From: Proteles cristata cristata
Lineage: Eukaryota; Chordata; Mammalia; Carnivora; Hyaenidae
Direction: 5' to 3'
DNA: 64,000 bases
Assembly: GCA_017311185.1 (NCBI GenBank)
Contig: JAESUZ010003163.1
Coordinates: 484,244 to 548,243 of the forward strand
Shown here: piece after piece, positions 53,601-64,000 of the stretch
How the letters are laid out: every line of letters starts with the position of its first letter
Position numbering within the stretch: position 1 is the stretch's first letter
Notes under the pieces: model-generated
Told to the model about the DNA's origin: nothing
Seen by the model: the letters and a program-made list of their open reading frames with translations, nothing else
Databases searched by the model: none
Translations under genes and position numbers: made by a program

Positions 53601-55586
53601 GGCTTTTTTTGCAATGGTTTTGCCACCGGAACACAGGTGTCATGAAAACCACCGCTAATCTAAACCAAAATGGGAGAGGAAAAGACTCACATCAGCATTA
53701 TCATCATTGGACATGTAGATTCAGGCAAGTCTACCACTTACTGGTCATCTGATCTATGTATGTGGTGGGATTGACAAAAGAACATTAGAAAAATTTGAGA
53801 AGGAGGTTCCTCATATGGGAAAGGGCTCCTTCAAGTATGCCTAGGTCTTGGATCAACTGAAAGCTGACCGTGAATATGGTATCACCATTGATATCTCCTT
53901 GTGGAAATTTGAGACCAGCAAGTCCTATGTGACCATCATTTATGCCCCAGGACACAGAGACTTTATCAAAAGTATGATTATAGGCACATCTCAGGCTGAC
54001 TGTGCTGTCTTGATTATTGCTGCTGGTGTTGTCAAATTTGAAGTAGGTATCTCCAAGAATGGGAAGACCTTTGAGCATGACCTTCTAGCTTACGTACACT
54101 GGGTGTAAAACAGCTTCTTGTTGGTGTTAACAAAATGGATTCCACTGAGCCACCCTACAGGCAGGAGAGACATGAGGAAATCGTTAAGGAAGTCAGCACC
54201 TACGTTAAAATTGGCTACAGCCCCAACACAGTAGCATTTGTGCCAAGTTTTGGTTGGGATGGTGGCAACATGCTGGAGGTAAGTGCTAACATGCCATGGT
54301 TCAAGGGATAGAAAGTCACCCATAAAGATGGCAATGAGAGTGGAACCACACTGCTTGAAGCCCTGGATTGCATTCTGCCACCAACTCATCTAATTGGCAA
54401 GTCCTTACATCTGCCCCTCCAGGATGTCTACAGAATTGGTAGTATTGGTATTGTCCCTATGGGCCGAGTGGAAACTGGTGTTCTTAAATCAGGCATGATA
54501 GTCACTTTTGCTCCAGTGTTACAACTGAAGTAAAGTCTGTTGAAATGCACCATGAAGCTTTGAGTGAGGCTCTTCCTGGGGACACTGTGGGCTTCAGTGT
54601 CAAGAACATATCTGTCAAGGATGTACATCGTGACAGTGTAGCTGGTGATAGCAAAAATGATGCACCAATGTAAGCATCTGGCTTCATAGCTCAGGTGATT
54701 ATCCTGAACCGTCCAGGCCAGATCAGCGCTGGGTATGTACCTGTGCTGGATGGTCACACATCTCACATTGCCTGCAAGTTCACTGAGCTGAAGGAGAAGA
54801 CTGATCATTGTTCTGGAAAAAAGCTGGATGATGGCCCCAAGTACTTGAAATCTGGCTATGCTGTCATCATTGACATGGTTCCTGGCAATCCTATGTGTCT
54901 TGAGAGCTTCTCCGACTATCCTACCCTGGGCCATTTTGTTATTCGTGACATGAGATGGTTGTTGTGAGTGTCGCCAAAGCAGTGGACAAGAAGGCAGCTG
55001 GAGCTGGCAAGTCACCAAGTCTGCCCGAAAGCTCAGATGGCTAAATGAATATTATCCCCAATGCCTGCCACCCCAGTCTCAACCACTGGTGGAAGACAGT
55101 CTCAGAACTGTGTCAGTTGGGCATTTAAGTTTAATAGTAAAAGAGTGGCTAATGATAACAATGCATCATAAAACCTTCAGAAGGAAAGAAGAATGTTTTG
55201 TGGACCATTTGGTTTTTTTGTGTGTGTGGCAGTTTTAAGTTACTAGTTTTTGAAATCAGTACTTTTTTTTTTTTAATTTTTTTTTTTTTTATGTTTTATT
55301 TATTTCTAGGAGAGAGAGAGGGAGACAGCGTGAGCAGGGGAGGGTCAGAGAGAGAGGGAGTCACAGACTGAAACAGGCTCCAGGCTCTGAGCTGGCAGTC
55401 AGCACAGAGCCCGACGCGGGGCTCGAACCACAAACCGCGAGATCATGACCTAAGCGAAAGTCGGACGCCCAACCGACTAAGCCACCCAGGCGCCCCAGAA
55501 ATCAGTACTTTTTAATGGAAACAACTTGACCAGAAATCTTGACCACAGAGTTTTGAGACCCATTAAAACAAAAGTTTAATGAGAAA
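53601..55586 (+). pseudogene. EEF1A1: EEF1A1 processed pseudogene, near full length
   Basis: This intronless copy of elongation factor 1-alpha 1 mRNA runs from a CTTTTTTTGCAA-type leader through the ATG at 53670, the stop TGA at 55046-55048, and a 3' UTR ending GTTTAATGAG plus A-tail at ~55583. The N-terminal P-loop region (GHVDSGKS) and EFTu-like segments are recognisable. Disabling changes include in-frame TAG at 53842-53844 (a Trp codon in the parent), TAG at 54309-54311 (also Trp) and TAA at 54671-54673, plus several frameshifts; the coding span is ~10 nt shorter than the parent. Target-site duplications AAAATCAGGTT occur at 53590-53600 and 55587-55597. A young SINE (55268-55497) sits in the 3' UTR and arrived later. 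Confidence 0.95.
55268..55497 (-). mobile_element. Young CAN SINE inside the EEF1A1 pseudogene 3' UTR
   Basis: Exact TSD GAAATCAGTACTTTTT (55252-55267 and 55498-55513). Has the 2-bp deletion. Postdates the pseudogene. Confidence 0.97.
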
Positions 55587-55599
55587 AAAATCAGGTTTG

Positions 55600-55805
55600 T
55601 TTTTTTTAATGTTTATTTTGGAGAGAGAGCGAGAGACAGAGCGTGAGTGGGGGAGCAGCAGAGAGAGGGAGACACAGATCTGACGCAGGCTCCAGGCTCT
55701 GAGCTGTCAGCACAGAGCCCAACATGGGGCTCAAACCCACGAACTGTATGATCATGACCTGAGCCAAAGTCAGATACTCAGCCGACAGAGCCACTCAGGT
55801 ATCCC
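55600..55805 (-). mobile_element. CAN SINE, long form
   Basis: GTTTTTTTTAATGTTTATTT tail, GAGCCACTCAGGTATCC head. Bridges the pseudogene and the inverted L1. Confidence 0.9.
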
Positions 55806-57011
55806 TCCATATTCTTTCCTGCTTTGTCTAAGATTAGCTGGTCATACATTTGTGGGTCCATTTCAGGGGTTCTCTATTCTATTCCATTGATCTGAGTGTT
55901 TTTGTGCCAGTACCATATTACCTTGATGATTATAGCTTTGTAATACAGCTTGAAATCTAGAATTGTGATGCCTCCAGCTTTGGTTTTCTTGTTCAACATT
56001 ACTCTGGCTATTCAGGGTCCTTTCTGGTACCATACAAATTTTAGGAATGTCTGTTCTAGCTCTGTGAAGAATACTGGTGTTATTTTGATAGGGATTACAT
56101 TGAATATGTAGATTGCTTTGGGTAGTACTGACATCTTAACAATATTTTTTCTTCCAATCCATGAACATGGAATGTTTTTCCATATTTTTGTGTCTTTGAT
56201 TTCTTTCATAAGCTTTCTGTAATTTTCAGTATCTAGGTTTTTCACCTCTTTGGTTAGGTTTATTCTGAGGTATCTTACAAGTTTTGGTGCAATTGCAAAT
56301 GGGATCAATTCCTTGATTTCTCTTTCTGTTGCTTCATTATTGGTGTATAGAAATGCAACCACTTCTTGTACATTGATTTTATATCCTGTGAGTTTGCTGA
56401 ATTCATACATCAGTTCTGGAATTTTTTTGGTAGAGTTGTTTGGGCTTTCCACATAGAGTATCATGTCATCTGTGAAGAGTGAAAATTTGACTTCCTCCTT
56501 GCCGATCCAGATGCCTTTAATTTCTTTTTGTTGTCTGATTGTTGAGGCTAAGGACTTCTAACACTATGTTGAATAACAGTGGTGAGAGTGGACATCCCTG
56601 TTGTGTTCCTGACCTTAGACGGGAAAGCATCCCCACTGAGGATGCTATTAGTTGTGGGTCTTTCATATATAGCCTTTATGATCTTGAGGTATAGTCCTTC
56701 TGTCCCTACTTTGTTGAGAATTTTTATCAAGAAAAGATGCTGTATTTTGTCAAATGGATTTTCTGCATCTATTAAGTGGATCCTGTGGTTCTTATCCTTT
56801 CTTTTATTAATGTGATGTATCACATTGATTGATTTGCAGATATTGAACCAGCCCTGCATCCCAGCAACGAATCTCACTTGATTGTGGCGAATAATTCTTT
56901 CAATGTATTGTTGGATCTAATTCTTTTAACGTATTATTGTTTGCGAGTATCTTGTTGAGAATTTTTGCATCCGTGTTCATCAGGGAAATTGGTTGGTAGT
57001 TCTCCCTTTTA
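55806..57011 (-). mobile_element. LINE-1, inverted 5' segment of a twin-primed insertion
   Basis: The minus strand encodes L1 reverse-transcriptase and post-RT parts: [58 protein letters not shown] and [20 protein letters not shown], in several frames with stops. Its left edge (CCATATTCTTTCCTGC) corresponds to the consensus position immediately upstream of where the sense segment at 57138 starts, so both pieces derive from one L1 RNA. Confidence 0.88.
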
Positions 57012-57052
57012 GTGGAGACAAAGAACTCTTAAATAAGGAAAAAAAAAAAAAA

Positions 57053-57137
57053 CAGGGCCCCTGGATGGCTCAGTCAGTTAAGCATCTGACTTTGGCTTAG
57101 GTCATGATCTCACAGTTTGTGGGTTCGAGCCCTGCAA
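57053..57137 (+). mobile_element. SINE head fragment at the L1 inversion junction
   Basis: GGGGCCCCTGGATGGCTCAG through GGGTTCGAGCCCTGC is the tRNA-derived first ~82 bp of a CAN SINE. It has no body or A-tail and passes directly into L1 ORF2 sequence. An A15 run (~57037-57051) precedes it. Confidence 0.8.
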
Positions 57138-58450
57138 CATATCCAATGGAAGAAAGTCTCTTCAGCAAATGGTGTTGGGAGAAATGGACAGTGACATGCA
57201 GAAGAAAGGCCTCTTTCTTACACCACGCACAAAAATAAACTCAAAATGGATTGAAGACCTATACATAAGACAGGAAGCCATTAAAATCCTAAAGGGGAAA
57301 ACAGACAACTTCTTTGACCGTGGCCCCAGCAATTTCTTACTTGACATATCTCCAGAGGCAAGGGAAACAAAAGCAAAATGAACTATCGGGACCTCATCAA
57401 GGTAAAAATCTTCTGCACAGCAAAGGAAACAATCACCAAACTAAAAGGCAACTGACAGAATGATAGATGTTGGCAAATGACAAATCAGATAAAGGGTTAG
57501 TATCCAAAATCTACAAACAACTTTTCAAACTCAACACTCAAAAAACAAATATTCCAGTGAAGAAATGGGCAAAAGACATGAATAGACATTTTTTCAAAGA
57601 AGACATCCAGATGGCTAACAGACACATGGAAAGATGCTCAACATCACTCATCATCAGGGAAATACAAATCAAAATCACAATGAGATACCACCTCATACCT
57701 GTCAGAATGGCTAAAATTAACAACTCAGACAACCACAGATGTTGGTGAGGATGTGGAGAAAGAAGAACCGTTTTTGCACTACTGGTGGGAATGGAAACTG
57801 GTGTAACCACTCTGGAAAACAGTATGGACGTTCCTCAAAAAATTAAAAATAGAACTACACTATGACCCAGCAGTTGCACTACTAGGTATTTATACAAAGG
57901 TTACAAAAATGCTGATTTGAAGGGGCACATGCACCCCAGTGTTTATGGCAACACTATCAGCAATAGCCAAAGTATGGAAAGAGCCCAAATGTCGGCCAAT
58001 GAGTGGATAAAGAAGACATGGTATGTATGTCTATACAACAGAATATTACTTAGCAGTCTAAACAAATGAAATCTTGCCATTTGCAACAATGTGGGTAGAA
58101 CTGGAGTTTATTGTGCTAAGTGGAATAACTCAGTCAGAGAAAGTCAAATATCATGATTTCACTAATATGTGAAATTTAAGAAACAAAACATGATCATAGG
58201 GGAAGGGAAGCAAAAATAAGATAAAAACACAGAGGGAGACAAACTATAAGACACTCTTAAATACAGAGAACAAATTGAGGGTTACTGGCAGGGTTTTGGG
58301 TGAGGGGATGGGCTAAATGGGTGATGGGCATTAAGGAGGGCACTTGTTGGGATGAGCACTGGGTGTTATATGTAAGTGATGAATCACTAAATTACATTCC
58401 TGAAATCATATTACCCTATATGTTAACTAACTTGGATTTTTTTAAAAAGC
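57138..58450 (+). mobile_element. LINE-1, sense 3' segment of the inverted insertion
   Basis: It starts ACATATCCAATGGAAGAAAG and encodes [40 protein letters not shown] and [20 protein letters not shown]. It ends with an older carnivore L1 3' UTR (GAGCACTGGGTGTTATATGT..TATGTTAACTAACTTGGA) and an A-rich tail near 58440-58450. Frameshifts and stops make it non-coding. Confidence 0.9.
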
Positions 58451-58510
58451 GTTCTTTGTATTTTTTGGGCAATAGTCCTTTATCAGATGTTTTTTGAAAT
58501 TGTTCCCCCA

Positions 58511-58693
58511 GGGGTGTGTGGGTGGCTCAATTAGTTAAGCATCTGACTTTGGGTCAGGTCATGATCTCACAGTTTGTGAGTTCGAGCACTGCATCGGGCT
58601 CTCTGCTGTCAGCACAGAACCTGCTCTGTCTCCCTCATTCTGTGCCTTTCCAGCTTGGACAGTGCTCTCTCTAAAAAAAAAATTTTTTTTAAT
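58511..58693 (+). mobile_element. CAN SINE, long form
   Basis: GGGGTGTGTGGGTGGCTCAA head, A9/T8 tail. TSD TGAAATTGTT (58494 and 58694). Confidence 0.87.
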
Positions 58694-59076
58694 GAAATTG
58701 TTTTTTCCCAGTCTGTGGCTTGTCTTTTCATTCTCTCAGCATTGCCTTTAATAGACTGACATTTTAAATTTAATAAAGTCCAGCTTATCAGCCATTCTTT
58801 CATTGACTGTGTCTTAGTGTTGTATCTAAAAAGTCATCACCAAGGCCAAGGTTATCTAGGTTTTCTCTTGTGTTATTTTCCAGGAATTTTATAGTTTTGT
58901 GTTTTACATTCAGGCCTGTGACCCATTTTGGATTAATTTTTTAAAGGATGTTAAGTCTGTCTAGGTTCATTTCTGTGCATGTGCATGTCTAGTTGTTCCA
59001 GCAGCACTGTTTGAAAAGACTATTTTTTCTCCACTGTATTGCCTTTGCTCCTTTCTCAAAGATCATTTGACTGTAT

Positions 59077-59282
59077 GGGGCACCTGGGTGGCTCAGTCTG
59101 TTGAGCATCCAACTCTTGATTTCCGCTCAGGTCATGATCCCAGGGTGTGGGATCAAGCCCCACATTGGGTTCCATGCTGAATGTTGAGCCCACTTAGGAT
59201 TCTCTCTCTCTCTCTCTCTCTCTCTCTCCGCCCCTCCCCTGCACATGTGCTCTCTCTCTTTGTCTCTTAAAAAAAAAAAATC
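59077..59282 (+). mobile_element. CAN SINE, long form
   Basis: GGGGCACCTGGGTGGCTCAG head. (TC)n at 59202-59228, A12 tail. Flanks TTGACTGTAT and ATGACTGTAT. Confidence 0.9.
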
Positions 59283-59494
59283 AATGACTGTATTTATGTG
59301 GGTCTGTTTCTGGGTTCTCTATTCTGTTCCACTGATCTTTGTTCTTTCACCAATACCATTCTGTCTTGATTACTCTAGCTTTATAGTAAGTCTTCAAGTC
59401 AGGTGGTGCCAGTCTTCCAGCTTTGTTCTTCAATATTGTATAGGTTATTCTTGGTCTTTTGCCGCTCCGTGTAAACTTAAGAATTAGTATGTCA

Positions 59495-59715
59495 GGGGCG
59501 CCTGGGTGGCTTAGTCGGTTAAGCGTCCGACTTTCGCTTAGGTCATGATCTCGCGGTTCGTGGGTTCGAGCCCCGCGTCGGGCTCTGTGCTGACTGCCAG
59601 CTCGGAGCCTGGAGCCTGTTTCAGTCTGTGACTCCCTCTCTCTCTGACCCTCCCCTGTTCACGCTGTCTGTCTCTCTCTCTCCTAGAAATAAATAAAACA
59701 TTAAAAAAAAAAAAA
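59495..59715 (+). mobile_element. Young CAN SINE
   Basis: Exact TSD AAGAATTAGTATGTCA (59479-59494 and 59716-59731). Intact head and B-box GGTTCGAGCC. Has the 2-bp deletion. The best-preserved + copy. Confidence 0.97.
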
Positions 59716-60153
59716 AAGAATTAGTATGTCAATATATGCTGAGAGTTTGGTTGAGATTACTATTGAATCATAGATCTAGTTGGGAAGAACGGATATTTTA
59801 ACCATATTGAGTCTGTATATCCATGAACATGGAATATCTTCATTTCTTTAGTTTTTTTTTTAATTTTTTTTTCATCAGAGCTTTATAGTTTCCCTCATAG
59901 ATCTTGTACCTATTTTGTTATACCTAAACATTTTGTTTTGGGGTGTGTTCATGTAAATAGTATAAGGTCTCTAATTTCAATTTCCATTTGTTCATTGCTA
60001 GTATATAGGAAAGTAGTTGACTTTTGTATATTAACCTTGTATTCTACAACCTTGCTATTATTGCTTATTAGTTTTAGTATTTTTATCGCTTCTTTCAGAT
60101 TTTCATTACATAGATGATTATGTCCTCTGAGAACAAGAGTTTTATTTTTTCTA

Positions 60154-60728
60154 TAAAATAACAAAAATTCAACGCAGTAAATTTGATGATCTAATTGGCT
60201 TTATTCAGTGATTCATGAATCAGGCAGCATCCCTTCTAGCAAATAAAAAAAAACTATGTATTTATGTACTTATTTAGAGTGTGCACACAAGTGGGGAAAG
60301 GACCGAGGGGGAGAGGAAGGGAGGGATGCTTAGGCAGGCTCCATGCCCAACCCAGAGCCCAGTGCGGGGCTAGATCTCAATGACTGACCGTGAGATAATG
60401 ACCTGAGCTGAAATCTAGAGTTGAAGGCTCAACTGACTAAGCCGTCCAGGTGCCCCAACAAAAGGCTTTTAAAGGCAGAAAGGAGGTGGGATAAGGAAGT
60501 CATAAACAAAAGAAAGGATTATTTCAGGCAAGGTCACCTTTTTTAGGGAGGTAAAAGGAGTCTGTTGGGTGAATTACCTCACTAGTGCTGACTAGGGAAT
60601 TGTAGACTGGTTAAGATCGTATTCTTGAAGAAGGTCGAAATTGTACTTAGGTTAGGTATTAAGTCTTGGTTGGTAACATGGGGTTAGCGCAAGTAAATCC
60701 ATTTGAGGTCTGTTCTCTTCTTTTTAAC
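60154..60728 (-). mobile_element. LTR-like insertion in L1, itself holding a SINE
   Basis: About 360 bp of non-L1 sequence (plus the SINE at 60243-60456) interrupts the long L1: the L1 text breaks at ~60153 and resumes at ~60729. On the minus strand it begins near TGTTAAAAAGAAG. The phrases GATCTAATTGGCTTTATTCA and ATGAATCAGGCAGCATCCCT recall a mammalian endogenous-retrovirus solo LTR. No retroviral gene is present. Family not identified. Confidence 0.45.
60243..60456 (-). mobile_element. CAN SINE, long form
   Basis: AAACTATGTATTTATGTACT tail side, AAGCCGTCCAGGTGCCCC head. TSD TAGCAAATAAAA / CCAACAAAAG weak. Inside the LTR-like insertion. Confidence 0.85.
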
Positions 60729-62295
60729 AATTCCTTCCCAATCTGTATACTTTATTTCCTTGCCTAAGCGCATTAGCTGGGACATCCAGTACACTGTTGA
60801 AAAGCAATGGTGAGAGATGACATCCTTGCCTTGTTCTTCATCTAAATGGGAAACTTTATAGTTTCTAACCATTAAACATGTTAGCAGTAGGTTTTTTATA
60901 GATATTCTTTGTCAAGTTGAAGTTCCCCTCTCTCCTAATTTACTGAAAATTTTATCATGTTGGATGTTAGATTTTGTCAGATGCTTTTTTCATCTGTTGA
61001 CATGATCTTGTCATTCTTGTTTTTGTTCTATAGCCTGTTGATGTGATGGATTACATTAACTGATTTTTGAATGTTGACACAACCTTGTATAGCTGGGATA
61101 AATCCCATTTGGTCATGGCATATAATTCTTTTTGTACATTGTTGGGTTCTATTAGCTAATATTTTGTTGAAGATTTTACATCAATGTTCATGAGCGATAT
61201 TGGTCTTTAGGTTTCTTATAATGTCTGTCTGATTTTAGAATTAGTGTAATGCCAGATTTTTCTTGTGTGAGTTTTGACAGTTTACGTCTTTTATAGAATT
61301 GGTCCATTTCGTTCAGGTTATCAAATTTATTGTTCTGGAGCACAGCATTCCTTTATTATTTTTTTAATGTCTGAGGGATCTGTAGTGATGTCCCATTTTT
61401 CATCTCTGATATTAGTAATTTGTGTCTTCTCTTTTGTTTTCTTACTGAATTTATTGATCTTTTCAAAGAATAAGCTTTTGGTTTTATTGATTTTCTCAAT
61501 TTCCTATTTCAATTTCATTGATTTCTGCTCTTAATTTTTACTATTTTTTTCCATTTACCTTGGACTTAATCTTCTCTTACTTATCTGGTTTCCTATGTTG
61601 GAAGCTTAGATGATTGATTTTGGATCTTTCTTCTTTTCTAATATATGCATTTAATATTTAATGCTATAAATTTCTCTCTAAGTATTGGTCTTACTGCCTC
61701 ATACAAAGTTTAAGTTGTGTTTTCATTTTCATTTAGTTCAGATATTTTTAAATTTCTATGGAGATTTATTCTCTGACCCAGAAGTATATATATATAACCA
61801 AGGTTTTAGGATTTTCTAGGTATTTTTGTTACTGTATTTTGTTGTACTCCATTATGGTCCTGAGAGCAGACATTGTATGATTTCTGTTCCTTTTGATTTG
61901 TAAAGATGTGTTTCATGTCCCAGAATGGTCTACGTGAGTATTCCATGTGAGCTTGGGAAGAATGTATATTCTGCTAGTATTGGATGAAGTAGTTTATAGA
62001 TAGATGCCCATTATATCCAATTGCTAAATATAACTGTTATTTGTGACTTTTCTGACTATTTCTAATGGAAGAGTGTCAAAGTCTCCAATTATAGTAGTAG
62101 ATTAATTTACTTCTTGAAGTTCTATTAGTTTTAGCCTCCTATAGTTTGACACTCTGTTGTTAGATGTATACACATTAAATATAATTATGTCTTTTTGGAG
62201 GTTTAACCCCTTTCTCATTATGTAATAACCCCCTTTATTCCTGATAACTTTTCTTGTCTGAAGTCTGCTCTGTTTGAAATTCATACTCCCCCTCT

Positions 62296-62407
62296 TTTTT
62301 AAAGACTTTATTTCTTCAGTAATCTCTCTATCCAACATGAGGTGCAAATTTACAACCCCAAGATCAAGAGTCACATACTCTACCTACTGAGTCATCCAGG
62401 CGCCCCT
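62296..62407 (-). mobile_element. CAN SINE, short form
   Basis: CAGTAATCTCTCTATCCAAC..TGAGTCATCCAGGCGCCCCT. Flanks CTCCCCCTCTTTT / CTACTTTCTTTT. Confidence 0.85.
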
Positions 62408-63493
62408 ACTTTCTTTTGGTTAGTGGTTAGTATAGTATATTTTTCTCCATCCATTTACGTTTACTATGTATGTGTCCTTATATTTAGAGTTTCTTGTAAA
62501 AAACATATAGTTGGGTCTTGTTTTTTGATCCAGTCTGACAAGCTCTGTCTTTTAATTGGTGTATTTGGACTGTTGAAGTTCGAAGTGATTACTGATATAA
62601 TTGGATTAATGTCTAGCATATTTGTTACTGTTTTCTACTTGTTGCCCTTATTCTTTGTTCCCGTTTTTGTCTTTCACTCTTTCTTTGCCTGTTGTGGTTT
62701 TAATTGAGCACGTTGTATGATTCCGTTTTCTTTCCTTTCTTAACATATCCATTACATTTCTCTTTTTACTTTTTTTAGTGCTTGCCCCAGAGTTTGCAAT
62801 ATACTTTACAACTAGGCCAAGTTCACTTTCAAATAACACTGTGCTGCTTCATGAGTAATGTGAGTACCTTATCATAACAAAATAATCTTATTTCCTCTCA
62901 TCTCTGTATCATCGATGTCATTTATTTCACTTATATAAGCATGCGTATGTATGTATATGTGTATGTGCATATATATGCTGTATATGTAAGCATACATGAT
63001 TGAGTTGCTATTATTATTTTAAACAAATTATTTTCAGGTATATCAATTAAGAATAAGAAAAGTAAAAATTTTTATTTTACCTTCACTTATTCCTTCTTTG
63101 ATGCTCTTTCTTTCTCAATGGAGATCCACATTTCTGACATATTATTTTCCTTCTCTCTAATAAGCCTCTTTCAACTTTGCTTCCAAGGCAAGCCTACTAA
63201 CAGCACATTTCCTCAGCTTTTGCTTGTCTGAGATTTTTGCTTGTTCTTCATTTTTGAGGGGTAATTTTACATGTACAGAATTCTGCATTGGTGGGGTTTT
63301 TTTTCCCTCCCAGCACTTTAAATAATTTAGCCCACTCTGTTCTTGCTTGCATGGTTTCTGAGGGGAAGTTCCATATGATTCTTATCTTTGTTCCTCTACA
63401 GGTAAGATGTTTTTAACTCTGGCTTGCCTTAAGATTTTTTATCTTTGATTTTTATTTTTTGTAGTTTGAAAATGATATGCCTAGATGTAGGGT

Positions 63494-63530
63494 GTTTTGG
63501 TTTGGTTTGGTTTGGTTTGGTTTGGTTTTT
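63494..63530. repeat. (TTTGG)n microsatellite
   Basis: Seven or so GGTTT units, GTTTTGGTTTGGTTTGGTTT and on, inside an old L1. Confidence 0.93.
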
Positions 63531-63811
63531 GGACATTTATTCTACTTGATGTTCTGTGAGCTTTCTGAATCTGTGTTTGGTGTCTGACATTAATTTGAAG
63601 AAGCTCTCAGACATTGTTTTAAATATTTCTTCTGTTCTTTTTTTTTCCTTCTTATGTTCCTTTCTCTCTTTCTTCTCCCTTTTATATTCTAATTATGTAT
63701 ATGTTATACTTTTTATAGTTGTGCCACAGTCCTTGGATATCCTGGGGTTTTTTTCCCAGTCTTTTCTTTGTTTTTCAGTTTTGGATGTTTCTTTTTCTTT
63801 TTCTTTTATTT

Positions 63812-64000
63812 TTTTAAATAGTTTATTGTCAAGTTGGTTTCCATATAACACCCAGTGCTCATCCCCACAAGTGCCTTCCTCCATGACCATCACACCCCTT
63901 CCCCACCTCCCCACCCCCATCAGTCCTCAGTTTGTTCTCAGCATTCAAGAGTCTCTCATGGTTTGCCTCCCTCCCTCTCCCCCACCATTTCTCCCCTTCT
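63812..64000 (-). mobile_element. LINE-1 3' end (antisense), runs off the window
   Basis: AAATAGTTTATTGTCAAGTT..AACACCCAGTGCTCATCCCC is the antisense 3' UTR end of the same young-type carnivore L1 as at 7012-8045 and 11557. The element continues past the right edge. Confidence 0.9.

Larger units (their letters stand above)
58451..63811 (-). mobile_element. Long old LINE-1 (antisense), ~5.4 kb with later insertions
   Basis: A nearly continuous antisense L1 runs from the ORF2 C-terminal region (GTCCTTTATCAGATGTTTTT near 58468; GATTAATTTTTTAAAGGATG near 58931) through the RT region (AGCCTGTTGATGTGATGGAT near 61033; ATGTTGACACAACCTTGTAT) into the 5' part (GTTCCTCTACAGGTAAGATG near 63390). Later insertions are SINEs at 58511, 59077, 59495 and 62296 and an LTR-like element at ~60154-60728. 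No ORF survives. This is the largest single repeat of the window. Confidence 0.8.

Noticed and set aside
54428..55018. 196-codon minus-strand open frame, the longest in the window
   Set aside because: It is the antisense of the EEF1A1 retrocopy; an open antisense strand is a by-product of that gene's codon composition.
56012..56877. Minus-strand frames of 150 and 109 codons with reverse-transcriptase similarity
   Set aside because: They are broken pieces of one L1 ORF2, not an independent RT gene.
59495..59570. tRNA-like sequence with A and B boxes (and the same in every SINE head)
   Set aside because: It is the tRNA-Lys-derived head of a CAN SINE, followed by a SINE body; it is not a tRNA gene.
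62342..62707. 121-codon + strand hydrophobic frame
   Set aside because: It overlaps a short SINE and antisense L1; hydrophobicity comes from T-rich sequence.
45237..64000. Search for the remaining BCL2L13 exon(s)
   Set aside because: No stretch reads like the acidic C-terminal region or the tail anchor; the exon must lie beyond 64000.

Overview
This window is intron-rich mammalian nuclear DNA, almost certainly from a cat-like carnivore (Felidae or close Feliformia). It holds dozens of tRNA-Lys-derived CAN SINEs of the felid type, with the head GGGGCGCCTGGGTGGCTCAG, the internal block GCTGACAGCTCAGAGCCTGGAGCC and the tail AAATAAATAAA. It also holds carnivore-type LINE-1 3' ends. It is not bacterial, viral or plasmid DNA.

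The only functional protein-coding gene I can support is BCL2L13 (Bcl-rambo, a mitochondrial BCL-2 family protein and mitophagy receptor) on the + strand. Five coding exons are visible at 6319-6489 (with the ATG at 6369), 28185-28274, 32663-32819, 36666-36735 and 45093-45236. They have AG/GT splice sites and matching phases, and they join into an uninterrupted 194-codon reading frame covering the BH4, BH3 and BH1 regions and the start of BH2. The promoter and upstream 5' UTR exon(s) lie left of the window. The long C-terminal exon(s), with the LIR and transmembrane tail, lie to the right. The other ~63 kb is intron.

Region by region: 1-6318 is the upstream intron, with a LINE-2 and many SINEs. 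6490-28184 is a 21.7-kb intron with L1 3' ends, hAT transposons, a heavily SINE-interrupted antisense L1 pair (18310-22250) and an RPS29 processed pseudogene. 28275-45092 holds three shorter introns with more unique DNA, MIRs, a hAT element and a CR1/L3-like piece. From 45237 to the end is the next intron: a minisatellite, a 7SK RNA pseudogene, a full-length EEF1A1 processed pseudogene, an inverted (twin-primed) L1 with a SINE head at its junction, and a ~5.4-kb old antisense L1.

Ten SINE copies share one diagnostic sequence and nearly intact target-site duplications (TSDs), so they are the youngest insertions here. They interrupt older SINEs, L1s and the EEF1A1 pseudogene, which gives a relative chronology. 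I see no CRISPR array, operon, functional structural RNA gene or unknown multi-gene system. The noteworthy items are retrotransposition structures (3' transduction, inversion junction, fold-back SINE heads, repeated use of one target) and a possible difference at one BCL2L13 splice acceptor. Repeat boundaries were read by eye and may be off by several bases. Repeat names are by recognition, not by a database search.
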